Positions 35,037 through 45,430 of a stretch of 64,000 bases of DNA are shown here, piece after piece (within the stretch, counting starts at the first letter, position 1; every line of letters starts with the position of its first letter). Source of the DNA: Grifola frondosa (lineage: Eukaryota; Basidiomycota; Agaricomycetes; Polyporales; Grifolaceae); NCBI GenBank assembly GCA_001683735.1, contig LUGG01000002.1:3410001-3474000 (forward strand), in the 5' to 3' direction. The position numbers and the translations under genes are program-made. Below the pieces are notes generated by a model, which saw only the letters and a program-made list of their open reading frames with translations, was not told the origin of the DNA and did no database searches.

Positions 35037-36517
35037 ATGTCTAACAACCTGTTAACATCTCATAAACCCATCGGGAGCCATTTGCAATCACTGCCTTTCT
35101 ATGATCCATGTGTCGTTGGTTGCCTTCGAACACTTCCTTTTCACGATGTACCCATTGCACATCAGCCATATCGGGAACCAATCCATTGCCACGACCTTGG
35201 CAGAATGAATATTCCATGTTCATACTGCAGAGCATTACATTGGGCTGATGAAAAATTAGTCAACTCATCTGCAAGCAGACCACAGTTCGGCACCTGCTGC
35301 GATAGTGGACAAGTATGGCTACCTCCTCCAGATGATCCTCCACCTGAAATCAGGGAGCTTCTCACTTCTGATGGTCCAGAAGCTATCAACTTTCACACAC
35401 ACATCCATCAATATAATGCTGCACTTGCATTCACATCTCTTGGTGTTCAGATCAATGAGAGAATCAATAATGGCAGAGGTTCTTACATTTTCCATATCCA
35501 TGGTGAGCTCTGTCATCTCGTGGGATTGCTTCTTCCTGCCCGAGAGCAGCCTCCTGCATATGCTCAGCTTTATATCTATGACCCCGATGAGGCGCTACAC
35601 CATCGCATATCTACAAACTCGAATCTTGACCACAGCACAATGGAACATCTTCAAACTGTCCTCACAGCAAGTCATTGATACTCTGCAGTTTACAAACATG
35701 CATACGAAGTGCTCGCAGATGAAGGTCATATGGATGATCTTACTGTTACATTGTGATTTAATCCTTAAAAGATTGTCGTCAATACAACTTGCCAACAACA
35801 GAAGAAATCGCTGTAATCATGCCGGAACTGGAGAGGAACCGAAACGGAAATGAGAGATCATTCTGCATTTGCACGATGGACGTTTGGAACATATCATTGA
35901 CTGTCATCCTGCATATGTACTGCTTCACTGTGTTATATTCTATCCATATGGAACACACAGCTGGCATCCCAACCTTTGTCTCTACAAGCTTGATGGCGGC
36001 ACACCTCGACAACTCACACAAACATGATTCTATGCATACCAGATGCAAGTGTGGTGCAACGAGTTCTCCACAATTCTTCCAGGCGGCAGGTTGTTTCAGT
36101 AGTATGCTGTTGATATGTGGGCTTCCGCAAATCAAAATGACCTTAATTTTATCCGACTCAACCAGCCTCACATTCAAGCAGAAGTCTATAGTGGAATGCA
36201 TGACCTGATTGCCTCACATGATGACAACATCAATCTCAAAAGTCTTGGACAATGAATCATCCTACCGTCTTCATTCCAAGGCAGAGCGAGACATTGGCAT
36301 GAACAACTTCAGGATGCTCTTGCTATTGGATGATTTTATTGCAAACTTGACATGTTCATCACGATCACTTGCAATCCTCAATGGCCTGAAATACTTCACG
36401 AGCTATTGCCTGGACAGAAGTTGTCAGATCATCCTGACCTGGTTAATCGTGTGTTTCAGTTGAAGAAGAAGGCTATCTTAAAAGATATCTTTGAGAATGG
36501 CATCTTCGTTGAGCTGT
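35037..36517 (+). pseudogene. Helitron 1 Rep protein, N-terminal part
   Basis: Helitron-like N-terminal blocks appear in order: CSYCRALHWADEKLVNSS; FGTCCDSGQVWLPPPDDPP; YNAALAFTSLGVQINERI; YIFHIHGELCHLVGLLLP; PPAYAQLYIYDPDEALHHR. In other frames follow LPTTEEIAVIMPELE, LPSSFQGRARHWHEQLQDAL, MFITITCNPQWPEIL, LPGQKLSDHPDLVNRVFQL and KKKAILKDIFENGIF. The FIT-TCNP-WPEI block is a standard Helitron Rep signature. Frameshifts near 35680, 35830 and later break it, and it is cut at about 36517 by an insert just before the HUH block. In rolling-circle transposition this protein nicks and joins one strand. Confidence 0.85.
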
Positions 36518-38505
36518 AGCGCGTTGTCGTATTCTTCCGGTGATCGGTATGAAACAACACACTTTTCACCAAACAACCAAAAGGCTATCTGACTAGAGTA
36601 ATATTTGTTTATAGTCGGGGGTTATTTCCTGGATAGGACGGGTGCACCGAGTGTAACGGGGTTTCCTACTTTTCCGGATAGAGCTCAGTTGAGTCCTGGT
36701 TGCACGAGACACACTATATCACAGGAGACTCGTTGAAAATGCTCTGTAAGTATCCTACGGTACTTGGTTACTCGCAGTTATACCTGTGGGGAACAAGAAA
36801 AAGACTAGGCTAGACTCAAATAGTCTGCCTCATTAGTATGCTTCTAAACTTCTTTTCAAAGTTACTGCCTTCTTGCAGTACTTTGACTTCAATACTGATT
36901 CGCTTGCTGATAGGAATGCTCCTGGACTTCTTTCCAGAGACTTATACTCCGTAATCACTTTACAAGACGGACTTCCCAAACCCAATACAACAACCAATTT
37001 CTCAAACTAACGGTGCATACCTGATGTCCTTTATGACAGGGATTGCCTCCACTTTGTTCTAACAAAAGTCTACAATCTTCCTACCTAACCTTGTGCTTCC
37101 AGAATCTCTTGCCTGGACAGTTGACAATTTAGGGAAGTGATATGCCCCTTTTGTGACAGGATTACTTCACTGTCCTAATAAAGGTCCAATATTTCCTGCC
37201 TGAACTTGTGCTTCCAGAATCTCTTGCCTGGACAGTTGACAATTCAGGGAATACTTTACAAACAGGTAAGCCTAGACCACACACTCAAGTGGGCCTTAAA
37301 GTCAGAGAAAGAAAATCTGATTCAAAGCTAAGGTTGGCTGAGGAATGAGAGCTTTGGGTGATGATCAAGTTAGATAATCAAAAGATTGATTGATCAAAAG
37401 ATGGATTGATCAAAAGATGGATGATTGGGGCCCCTCGTTCACTCCAGCTTATATACTCTACAGAATGTTTTTGGAAAGTTCCATTCTATGGCTGACTAAT
37501 GCTCCTTCTGCTTACCAATCCACTTCAAATGCTTACCAATCCACTAAGTTTTCTGCTGACGAATTGCATTTGGAAGTTGCTGGAAGCTTCCTTGACCTGC
37601 TAGCACATTCTACACAGGTCTCTCTCCTTCTGGAGAATTCTCCCAGGTTCCATGAGTTCCTAGGATGTTCTTCATGATTCTTATGATACTCTGGAGTCTA
37701 CTGAAATATTTCTAGCAGATTCTCCAGGCTTCTGTATTCTTCCAGGACAATCTGGAAGGGGAATTTTCGATTAAAGTCTTCTTTTGACTATAATCTTCTG
37801 GGAAATTCCAGGACCTTCTGTCCTTCCAGGATATTCATCAGCAAGGGGCCACAAATCTGCTCAACTAAGCAGAAATGACCATAGTACATCTTTGCTGACA
37901 CGATTCCAATTACAAGAGGTGAACTGAGCGAAGTGCAATAGCAGGGATTTTGGGAGGATAAGTTGTCCCAAACTTAAACTCCCTGTTGCCATAACTGCAT
38001 ATCTCCTGGGAGTACTGCCAGATCTGATGAAAAAGACACAAAATTGTCATCCAGCTTGAGTGTGCCCATAAATTGGTGTGCATGCTGCATGACCCAGTTC
38101 CACCACCGTACCATCGGTATTGAATGCAGTGGTATGGTATTCCTACTCCTACTTCCCAATCTCCTAACTGATTCCTCACTAGGACAATAACCCGAGTTTC
38201 TTGATACTCGATGATGCATATAACTCGACCTATAAAATTCACTTGACCACCAATCATGTGAATCGCACCCGGAATTGGTGCTAGGTCATAACGTCCTTGG
38301 TCTGTATCAATAAAGAGGATGGATGCAGAGGGCCTGACTTCAGCCAGGCAGACGGGAATAGCTGATGTGTCAAGATAACAATAAAGGCTCATAATGTTGC
38401 CCAATGCATGCTATCATTCCGTTCCCTGCATACTTCAACATGCTGTCACGTGTGTGGGTAGTGCAGATGCTGGTCAATGAAATTGCCATGTCTGAGTACC
38501 AATCC
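36518..38505. mobile_element. Unidentified insert in Helitron 1
   Basis: The Rep reading frame stops after KDIFENGIF (about 36510) and resumes with ARQHVYSIEFQK (about 38505), so some 2 kb is foreign. The insert holds two direct repeats of about 115 bp (near 37020-37135 and 37145-37255; shared CTTGTGCTTCCAGAATCTCT) and a TATA-like TTATATACTC near 37449. A minus-strand frame at 37910-38404 (164 residues, unrecognised) also lies within it. The first 1.4 kb resembles an LTR in composition and starts TGTAGCGCG, but no matching LTR or target duplication was found. Confidence 0.5.
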
Positions 38506-41500
38506 AGATTGGTGCACGACAGCATGTCTACTCGATTGAATTTCAAAAGTGAGGATTACCACACGCACATCTCTTGATTTTTTTGCAGGAGCCCTTCAAG
38601 GTGCTGGAACCAGGCGATGTTGATTCCTGTATTCGAGCTTATTGGCCAGACCCAATCAAAGAACCCATCCTATTTGATGTCGTAAAGCTATTCATGGTGC
38701 ACGGACCATGTGGCATGATCAATCTGAGTTCACCATATATGGAAAATGGAAGGTGCACGAACCAATTTCCGAAACCCTTTCAGGCATATACCAGCATGGA
38801 TGATGATGGCTATCCTCTCTACTATCAATCTGAGGATGGACAAGCATATGAGATTCATGGAATGCAAATCGACAACCAGTGGATCATTCCATATAATCCA
38901 TATCTCTCTGCAAAATATCAGTGCCACATCAATGTTGAATGTGCTGCTTCATTCACATCATTAAAATATGTGAATAAGTACATTTACAAAGGTTCAGATT
39001 GGACAACACTCGAAATCAAAAACAACAATGAGATTCAAATGTTCCTTGATTCTCACTACATCTCCACTCCAGAAGCCATCTGGCGAATCTTCCACTTCGA
39101 ATTGCATGGTCATAGTCCAAGTGTTGATCACCTACAGGTTCATCTTCCTGGTCAGCACATGGTCATCTTTAATCCCACAGAAACATTGGACGACATCATG
39201 CGTAGAGCACAGCATGAGAAAACCACCTTGACAGCATTCTTTAACCTCAACAAAGAGGTCAGTGAATCCGGAATTGTAGCGAGATAATATACATACTCGG
39301 AAATCCCACAATTTTTTGTTTGGCATCCGACCACAAAGCAATGGACTCACCACCAACAAGACCAAATTCATGCAATTGGCCGCATGTATTTCGTGCCACC
39401 AACGAGGCCTCCTCCAAGCATTGATGCCATTCACCATCATCCTCAAGCAGGCCTCATGCAAGACATGCTCCTTGGAAATCTTCATATGTTGTCCCATCCA
39501 CTGTGCACAGATCCTTGAATGACGTTGGGCCTTTTATGACAGCTAGGAGGGTTCTAAGGTAGGAATGCTTTCCTGCTGTTCATGCAGACTGGCACATGTC
39601 TTCATCATTTGTTTGTCACAATCTTGGTATTCTGCAATCCAGTGAAACTGGAAGATCTTTGGAGTCAGTATCGAAGCTCAATCTGTGATGACTTGAAACC
39701 TAGGCTACTTGCTTTAGGAAGGCCTCATCCAACAGAGGACAACATATATGACTTTGGTCTCTTCCTCATAGATGGGATTTTGCAGGAGCTCGGATGTCAC
39801 CTTAACGAGTTTATCAGTATGCCATTACCACGTTAAAACTGGGCAGATTGCACGGCGAATCCATACATTGCTGAACAGACAGCATACAATCAAGATGATG
39901 AACAAATACATGCTGCTGAACATGTGTCGCACCTGAACATGGAACAGCTAGATGCATATGAACAAGTGCTCGACACTGTTCATAACAGCATGGGTCAGCT
40001 ATTCTTCATCAATGTACTAGGGGGTACGGGCAAAACATACCTTTACAACACAATCTGTCACAGCCTGCAAGCGGATGTCCATGTCATTCTGTGTGTCACA
40101 TCATCCAGCATCACAGTGCTTCTTCTCCATGGTGGATGCACTGCACACTCAATGTTCAAGGTTCCTGTGGATGGCTTGACAGCAGATTCCTTTTGCTCTA
40201 TTTGAAAGGAGAGTCAGCTAGCAGGACTGATATGCATCACAAGTCTCATTATCTGGGATGAAATCACAATGCAGCACACAGAAGCATTCGATTGAACATG
40301 CTGTGACATTCGAGATGCTACCAGCCCCTTTGGTGGGATCACCATGGTGTTCAAAGGTGACTTTCAGCAGACACTAGTGTTGCCATGGCTTAGTCACACC
40401 TGTTTCAGCTTTTTAGATATTCTGACATGAATTTTGCAGATAATGACATGACCTTAATTGAAATTAATAGCTAAGATGTATATGTATTTGAATGTAACAC
40501 CACCATTTGCATCTTTGTCTTTAATATGTTTCAATTTCAGTTACATTGGTAAAAAAGCTGACTAAAAAGTCGGACTTTGCAATCGACTTTTTGGCCATAT
40601 CTCCATCAATACGAGGTACATCATTTTACATTTGGCAATATTATGCGGCTCTATATAGGCTACAAAATGAATGCGAGATTACTGTGATATCTGAAAAACT
40701 GCCCAGGTTATAAGTCATATACTATTTAGGTCTGACTTAGCTGCAGCAACACTAGCAGACACTACTAGTTGTACCGAAAGGTGCACAACAAGATATTGTT
40801 GATGCAACATTGCAGTGCTCCTACCTGTGGTCCAGTATCAAGGTCATCCATCTGCGTCAGAACATGTGCCTCAATGATGAACAGGAAGCAGCATCATTTG
40901 TGCAGTTTCTGGAAGATTTTGGTCATGGTCGGAACATGGATGAAGATCAAAACATTACTTTACCAAGTTACATGAAGGCAAATGACATTGATTCCCTCAT
41001 CGATTTCATATATCCTGATGTAGACTCAACTCCACCCCCACCTCCTGAGTATTTCTTGCACCATGTGATCCTCAGCACATGGAATACAGATGTCGATGAC
41101 ATCAATGATTGAGTTCTAGACAAGTTATCTGGAGAAGAACGAACATTCATCAGTGTGGATCCTGTTGACATGTCTAATCCATGTAGCGAGCATGCACCAC
41201 CTATTGCCGTGGAGTTTTTGCAAACTCTAAATGCACCTGGACTGCCTCCTTCCAAACTACATGTGAAGATCAGATGTCCTCTAATTCTTCTTTGGAACCT
41301 GGCACCACAGCGAGAATTATGCAATGGCACATGCCTGATCCTTTTACGGATGTCGGACCGTGTCCTAGAAGTGAGGATCATTGGCGGTGACCACAATGGA
41401 GAGATCGCATTTATACCTCAGATCACATTAACACCTTCGAACAGCACAGGTGATTTCACATTCTGCTTGCAGCGATGACAATTTCCCGTATGTCTTGCAT

Positions 41501-41640
41501 TCTCTATGAGCATCAATAAGTCACAGGGACAATCTGTGGATTATGTTGGACTGAACTTACGGACACTCATCTTTATGCATGGACAACTCTATGTTGCATT
41601 ATCACGTACAATGTTAGGCCAACACATTTGCGTACTCTTT
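38506..41640 (+). pseudogene. Helitron 1 Rep (HUH) and Pif1-like helicase
   Basis: Resumes VYSIEFQK-stop-GLPHAHLLIFLQ, with the HUH metal-binding pair HAH at 38562-38570. Tyr-containing KYVNKYIYKGSD near 38968-39003 matches the Rep catalytic Tyr block. Next come IGRMYFVPPT and DLWSQYRSSICDDL. The helicase has Walker A FINVLGGTGKTYLYN (about 40008-40052), Walker B LIIWDEITM, FGGITMVFKGDFQQTL, then after the [41 protein letters not shown] and GQLYVALSR. At least four in-frame TGA codons fall where relatives have Arg, and several frameshifts exist. It therefore cannot encode a working enzyme as read. Normally it nicks, unwinds and rejoins Helitron ends. Confidence 0.88.
40375..40754 (+). mobile_element. 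hAT-like MITE, copy 3
   Basis: A 380-bp copy starting TAGTGTTGCCATGGCTTAGT and flanked by the perfect 8-bp duplication GCAGACAC (40367-40374 and 40755-40762). It splits the helicase motif GDFQQTL from VVPKG. Removing it with one duplication restores the frame through CAG CAG ACA CTA CTA GTT. This proves both the element limits and that the helicase was there first. Confidence 0.95.
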
Positions 41641-41984
41641 CCCTAGGAAATGTCAGGAACAACCACCAAAAATATTGTATTCTCGGAGGTCCTGTTAGAT
41701 TAAGTGAGTCCGAAATGCTTTACTGTTATCAATCAGATACTAATATTGTGACAACTCACCGAAGGTTGGACATAATACAATACCACCTGCATATAGTTTA
41801 TTGCTTGATTTTACTCTCATTATGTGCCACGCTGTAATTAGAAGTTAACGAGAACAGAACATACTGAACTGTGACTTTACCACAAGTGAGCGCCTCAGTC
41901 CAGTCACACCACATACTGTGACTATGTGTCACTCATCACATCACCGTCAGCAAAGTTTCAAGTTCCATTTGCAACTACAACAAA

Positions 41985-43068
41985 ATGTCCACTGTCCCGC
42001 ACTCTGCTTTTACAGGTGCCTGTCTCTTTGCTCTTGCTGTCTATGAAAATGTCAGGAGGCTTCCGAAATCAAGTCTTCACATCACCTTCAACTGCCAGCT
42101 ATTTGGAATCTTGAAGAGAGACCCTGTCGTCGCCAGTCTTCGCTACTTCAACAAGGAGAAATATGACTTCGGAACCATGGGTGCAATGATTGTCAGTGTC
42201 AATGTGAGTACTTCCTTCATCTATCTCACATAGCACTAATGTACTTCCAGATTACGAAACGGACCTCTGACATGGACCTGCACCTCTTGTTTGATAAACC
42301 ATTGGTCGATGTGGACTTCTCTATCATTGGAGACATCTATTGGGTGTGTTTACTTACATACTCCTGTTAGCATTGTATTAACTAACTATTCTACAGATTT
42401 GTTCCTTTAATCTGACACTGGCAATCAATGAGGCTGTCGACTTTATGAATGTCACACAACCAATGATAAGTGTGTGCAGTGTCATTACCGAAAATCATAA
42501 AGACATCAGCGACAAGTCTATCTATCTGAACTCTAATATTTCCACTTTCCACATTGACACTACACAATATACGTTGTATGCTACGGGCAATGCTACGCTG
42601 CTGACCTTACCCATCAAAGCATTTTTTCGACATGACAATGCGCACTATACCCATAATGGTCCCCCACTTCCACACTGCGGAAAGATTGTCTACGTTAATG
42701 GTCCTCTTTACAATGTCATTGATGGACCAGATGGGGAGCCTTCTCTCTTCATTATTGAAGTCAAAAACATCGATCCGCTTGCAGATGAATCTGTCCTGCC
42801 AGTTCATCATGAACCTCCCACCGAAGGATGTAAGCAAAATGTACCTACATGTCAGATTGGTAACTAACAACAGCATGCAATAGTGAAGCACAATTTTGCA
42901 CTTAACCCATTTGGCATTGGCACTCGTGATCAAGCACAGACTCTGAGTGCTGCTACTCACACTAATGCTCCTCCAAATGCTGTTGAAGTTGTACTGAATG
43001 ATGCTTTGTCTTCCAAGGGCCCAGAATTGAAGTGCCACAAAACAGCCAGCATTACAAAGAGTACCTAG
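41985..43068 (+). CDS. Helitron-borne four-exon protein, possible OB-fold ssDNA-binding
   Basis: Exons 41985-42203, 42251-42343, 42397-42829 and 42884-43068 join in phase into 309 codons plus stop TAG 43066-43068. Introns (42204-42250, 42344-42396, 42830-42883) are 47-54 bp with GT-AG ends. No stop or frameshift is present, unlike the helicase just upstream. The protein starts MSTVPHSAFTGACLFAL and has FGTMGAMIVSVN, a central beta-rich part, and PPLPHCGKIVYVNGPLYNVI followed by FIIEVKNIDPL. That P-x-x-G-K-x-V-x-V-x-G-x-L pattern with a following F-x-I-x-V strand is reminiscent of OB folds. Many eukaryotic Helitrons carry RPA-like ssDNA-binding genes, so that role is plausible but inferred. 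It lies entirely inside Helitron 1 and ends 63 bp before its terminus. Confidence 0.7.
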
Positions 43069-43105
43069 CATCATTTTCATGTATTTACATCAAATGTATC
43101 ATACC

Positions 43106-43131
43106 GTGCTGTAGGCACAGATTTCCGCTAG
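43106..43131 (+). terminator. Helitron 1 3' end: hairpin plus CTAG
   Basis: GTGC-TGTAG-GCAC (43106-43118) forms a short stem-loop, followed by AGATTTCCG and terminal CTAG. Helitrons need such a 3' hairpin and CTRR end to stop strand transfer. The stem is only 4 bp, shorter than usual. Confidence 0.75.
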
Positions 43132-43487
43132 TTACAATGAAGCCTGGTTGTTTTATCAAATATTACAATTAGACCTGGTTGTTTTAGATGGTATTACAAT
43201 TAGGTCAGATTGTTTTATGGAATATTACAATCAGACCTGGATGTATTTTCTGGTATTACAATGAGGTCAGATTGTTTTACTGAATATTACAATCAGGCCT
43301 GATTGTACTAGAGGAATATCACAACCAGCCCTAGTTGTAATACATTGCAGTCTAATTATATTACAATGCTACTGTTGTAATAGAATAGCTAATACAATCA
43401 GCCCAGCATTATATTACAGCCCAATTTTACAACCTGACCTGCTAACTCACAACAGTTTTGGCGGGTTTGTGCTATATTGTAGTACAA
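43132..43487 (-). repeat. Right arm of B, outer part
   Basis: Continues the tandem units (AATATTACAATCAGRCCTGG type) directly after Helitron 1 and ends with the complement of TTGTACTACAATATAGCAC. It has several more units than the left arm. 43350-43487 is the inverse of 12327-12472. Confidence 0.8.
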
Positions 43488-44194
43488 AAATGATGACCAC
43501 AGCTGCAAATAAGTGCATTTAAGAGCAATTAAGAGACAAAAAGTATACTAAGTCAAATTTAGATTTTGCTGATGTTCACCGTCTGGGCCATTGAGATTGC
43601 TGTTGGGAGCTGTTGTCACAAATTGACCAAAACCCCAAGTACACTTATTTGTGCTTTGTCAAAATGTACCAGTGTAGTTTCTGAAAATGAAGTGTGCAGT
43701 TCAATGAAGTTAGCATTACAAGTACATAATAAATATACAAACTTACCTGAAAATGAAGCATGCAGTTCAATGAAGTTGAACGAGCTGTCATTCCAGGTGG
43801 TTCAATCAATCTTATATAGTAAAGTCTGTTTGTACATATAGCATCCCTTTCCCATAATATGCCTTACTCATCCACCTATTACCCTTACTAATTACACCAC
43901 CTTCTGCATCATCATTATGACACTCCTTTCCTTTAAGTCACGAGCAGCTTCAGTTCGACAGATGCATCTGGCACATTAGTCCAATGAGACATGGATGCAT
44001 CAGGATGTATTCAAACTAAATGAAAGAAGGATGCATCCGTATGAATTATATAATTAATGATTAAAAATGCCACCAGCAAGACTTGAACCGGACCAGCAAA
44101 ACACATAAACATAATACATTCATGCAACTAACCACTACACCACAAAGGCTTCATAATTGTGTGATATGTGCACATTATAACATCTATATTTATC
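43488..44194. other. AT-rich flank of B
   Basis: Two copies of AATGAAGYRTGCAGTTCAAT (about 43687 and 43752), about 65 bp apart, form a short tandem duplication. Apart from the tRNA-like stretch listed separately, no gene is recognised. Confidence 0.4.
44068..44152 (-). repeat. tRNA-like promoter boxes, probable SINE fragment
   Basis: On the minus strand TGGTGTAGTGGTTAG matches a tRNA box A and, about 45 bp on, GGTTCAAGTCT matches box B. Spacing fits a pol III promoter, but the acceptor ends do not pair and the T stem is poor, so it is unlikely to be a working tRNA gene. A tRNA-derived SINE head is the best reading; a T-run (CATTTTTAATC) follows. Confidence 0.4.
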
Positions 44195-45205
44195 ATGCTA
44201 CTCCAAATGTTCTGCTGAATTCCTCCCCAAATATTCACCAAATCTCTTGATTTCTTTGTTCTCTTGGTCACATATATTCCTATGTAATGTTCTGAATTTT
44301 GTTTAATAGAATATGCCATGAAGAATATATCATTTCTGATATGTCACCAGATCAGCCACACTAAATTCCTTCCCCTGCTCTCCATCAATTCTGCATGGTT
44401 TATCTTCATTTAAATTCTCCTTACTTCCAAATATCTTGCCTTTATAATCTATATAACAGAGAGCTCCATACAGCAATAATATTTTATCTTCCCCTACTTT
44501 ACTAGTTGATATCCACCCCAAATTTTGAAGTGAATACTCAACCAATCCATAGCATGAGGATCATCTGAAAGAGCATTATGTCTGAATATGATACATTTAT
44601 TGGAATGAATCTGGCTCATATTCACTTTACAATGTGCAGAATAACCCTAGGTGTAGTTCTCACACTGATCTTGCAATATCTTTGTGTACATTTACTTGCT
44701 TTTTGTTTTCTCTTTTGCACACTGTTCATGTCTTTTATGCCATCAAAATAAGCCCTCCATCTTCTTGTTATTCACTGTGGTCACAGCAGTGTAATAGAAT
44801 CACTCATTTGCAATGCTTCCTTCCTAGAAATATTTATAGCTGCTATTAAATTATATACATGTTAAAACATACTACAAATACACCCCTACAATATATCACA
44901 AAATTAGAAGAATCCATGAAAAGGTGAATGAGATATGAAGAGATTACCTTTGAAACTCCAATTGTGGCTGAATGCTGCTATTCGAGCTCAAGCAGTGAAT
45001 CAGATGCAAGATACACTGATCCATCAATTGCCCCCCAGTTCCTCACCAAATTTTATATTCTTGGGCTTGTTTTGAAGTATACTTTTCTTAATTGGGCACT
45101 ATAATTTGACTTTTATTTACTTTGATTTAATAGTAGAATTGTGTAATCAACTGGTGAAACTGATAAGGATTTCAGTATCTCATTTTTCTCTGATAAGCAT
45201 CATTG
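44195..45205 (+). repeat. Degenerate core copy C
   Basis: Collinear with the core of A and B: GAATTCCTCCCCAAATATTC, then TAGAATATGCCATGAAGAAT, CTCCATCAATTCTGCATGG, GATATCCACCCCAAATTTTG, and later TCCAATTGTGGCTGAATGC and TTGGGCTTGTTTTGAAG. It is clearly more diverged than the B arms and has neither the 38-bp nor the 33-bp tandem arms. Confidence 0.65.
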
Positions 45206-45430
45206 AGAGCTCATTTTCAAGCCTCAATTGATACACATAATTACAATAATCTGCTTAAAATTAGAGTTAAATTCTATCTCAAAACAGTGGAGGAATTATT
45301 TTTATCACCTTTCTGGAACTTGCTTTGTGTGTTGTGAAGTGAGCCCATTCAGTCCAATATTCAGTTGTAAACAGCTAGCCAATGTTGATTTATGCTCAGT
45401 ACATATGGGCCACCCAAATGGGCTGAAAAG
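45206..45430. other. Unassigned AT-rich spacer
   Basis: No feature recognised between the core copy and the GGGCC repeat block. Confidence 0.3.

Larger units (their letters stand above)
33184..43131 (+). mobile_element. Helitron 1 (9.95 kb)
   Basis: Begins TCTATAATATAAAGGAGAG and ends CTAG, with a small hairpin 10 nt before the end. The flanks are A on the left and T on the right, with no target duplication, exactly as known for Helitrons. Joining the flanks (CCTAGTA with TTACAATGAAGCC) restores the tandem pattern of B's arm. It encodes a decayed Rep/Pif1-helicase and, at the 3' end, an unbroken small gene. The helicase is interrupted by a hAT-like MITE and by an unidentified insert. Confidence 0.88.
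12327..43487. mobile_element. Composite element B: giant inverted arms around Plavaka and DUF6698-like genes
   Basis: The outer ends are inverted: TTGTACTACAATATAGCAC begins at 12327 and its complement ends at 43487. With nested insertions removed, the left arm is 12327-12472, 12773-13463 and 23979-24182; the right arm is 32318-33183 and 43132-43487. Where the arms align (12977-13463 against 32515-33002) they are nearly identical, with one single-base indel noticed. The 8.1-kb interior holds the divergent gene pair at 24648-31297. Weak inverted similarity continues outside the stated ends (GGTCAYC on both sides), so the true termini may lie further out and I could not find a target duplication. 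It could be one Plavaka element with very long TIRs, or a Plavaka insertion between two inverted core elements. Confidence 0.65.

Noticed and set aside
36518..37910. Solo LTR starting TGTAGCGCG
   Set aside because: The composition fits, but no TG...CA ends with a matching 5-bp duplication could be found, so it is listed only as an unidentified insert.
44068..44152. Functional tRNA gene
   Set aside because: The acceptor stem does not pair and the T stem is weak, so only the promoter boxes are convincing.
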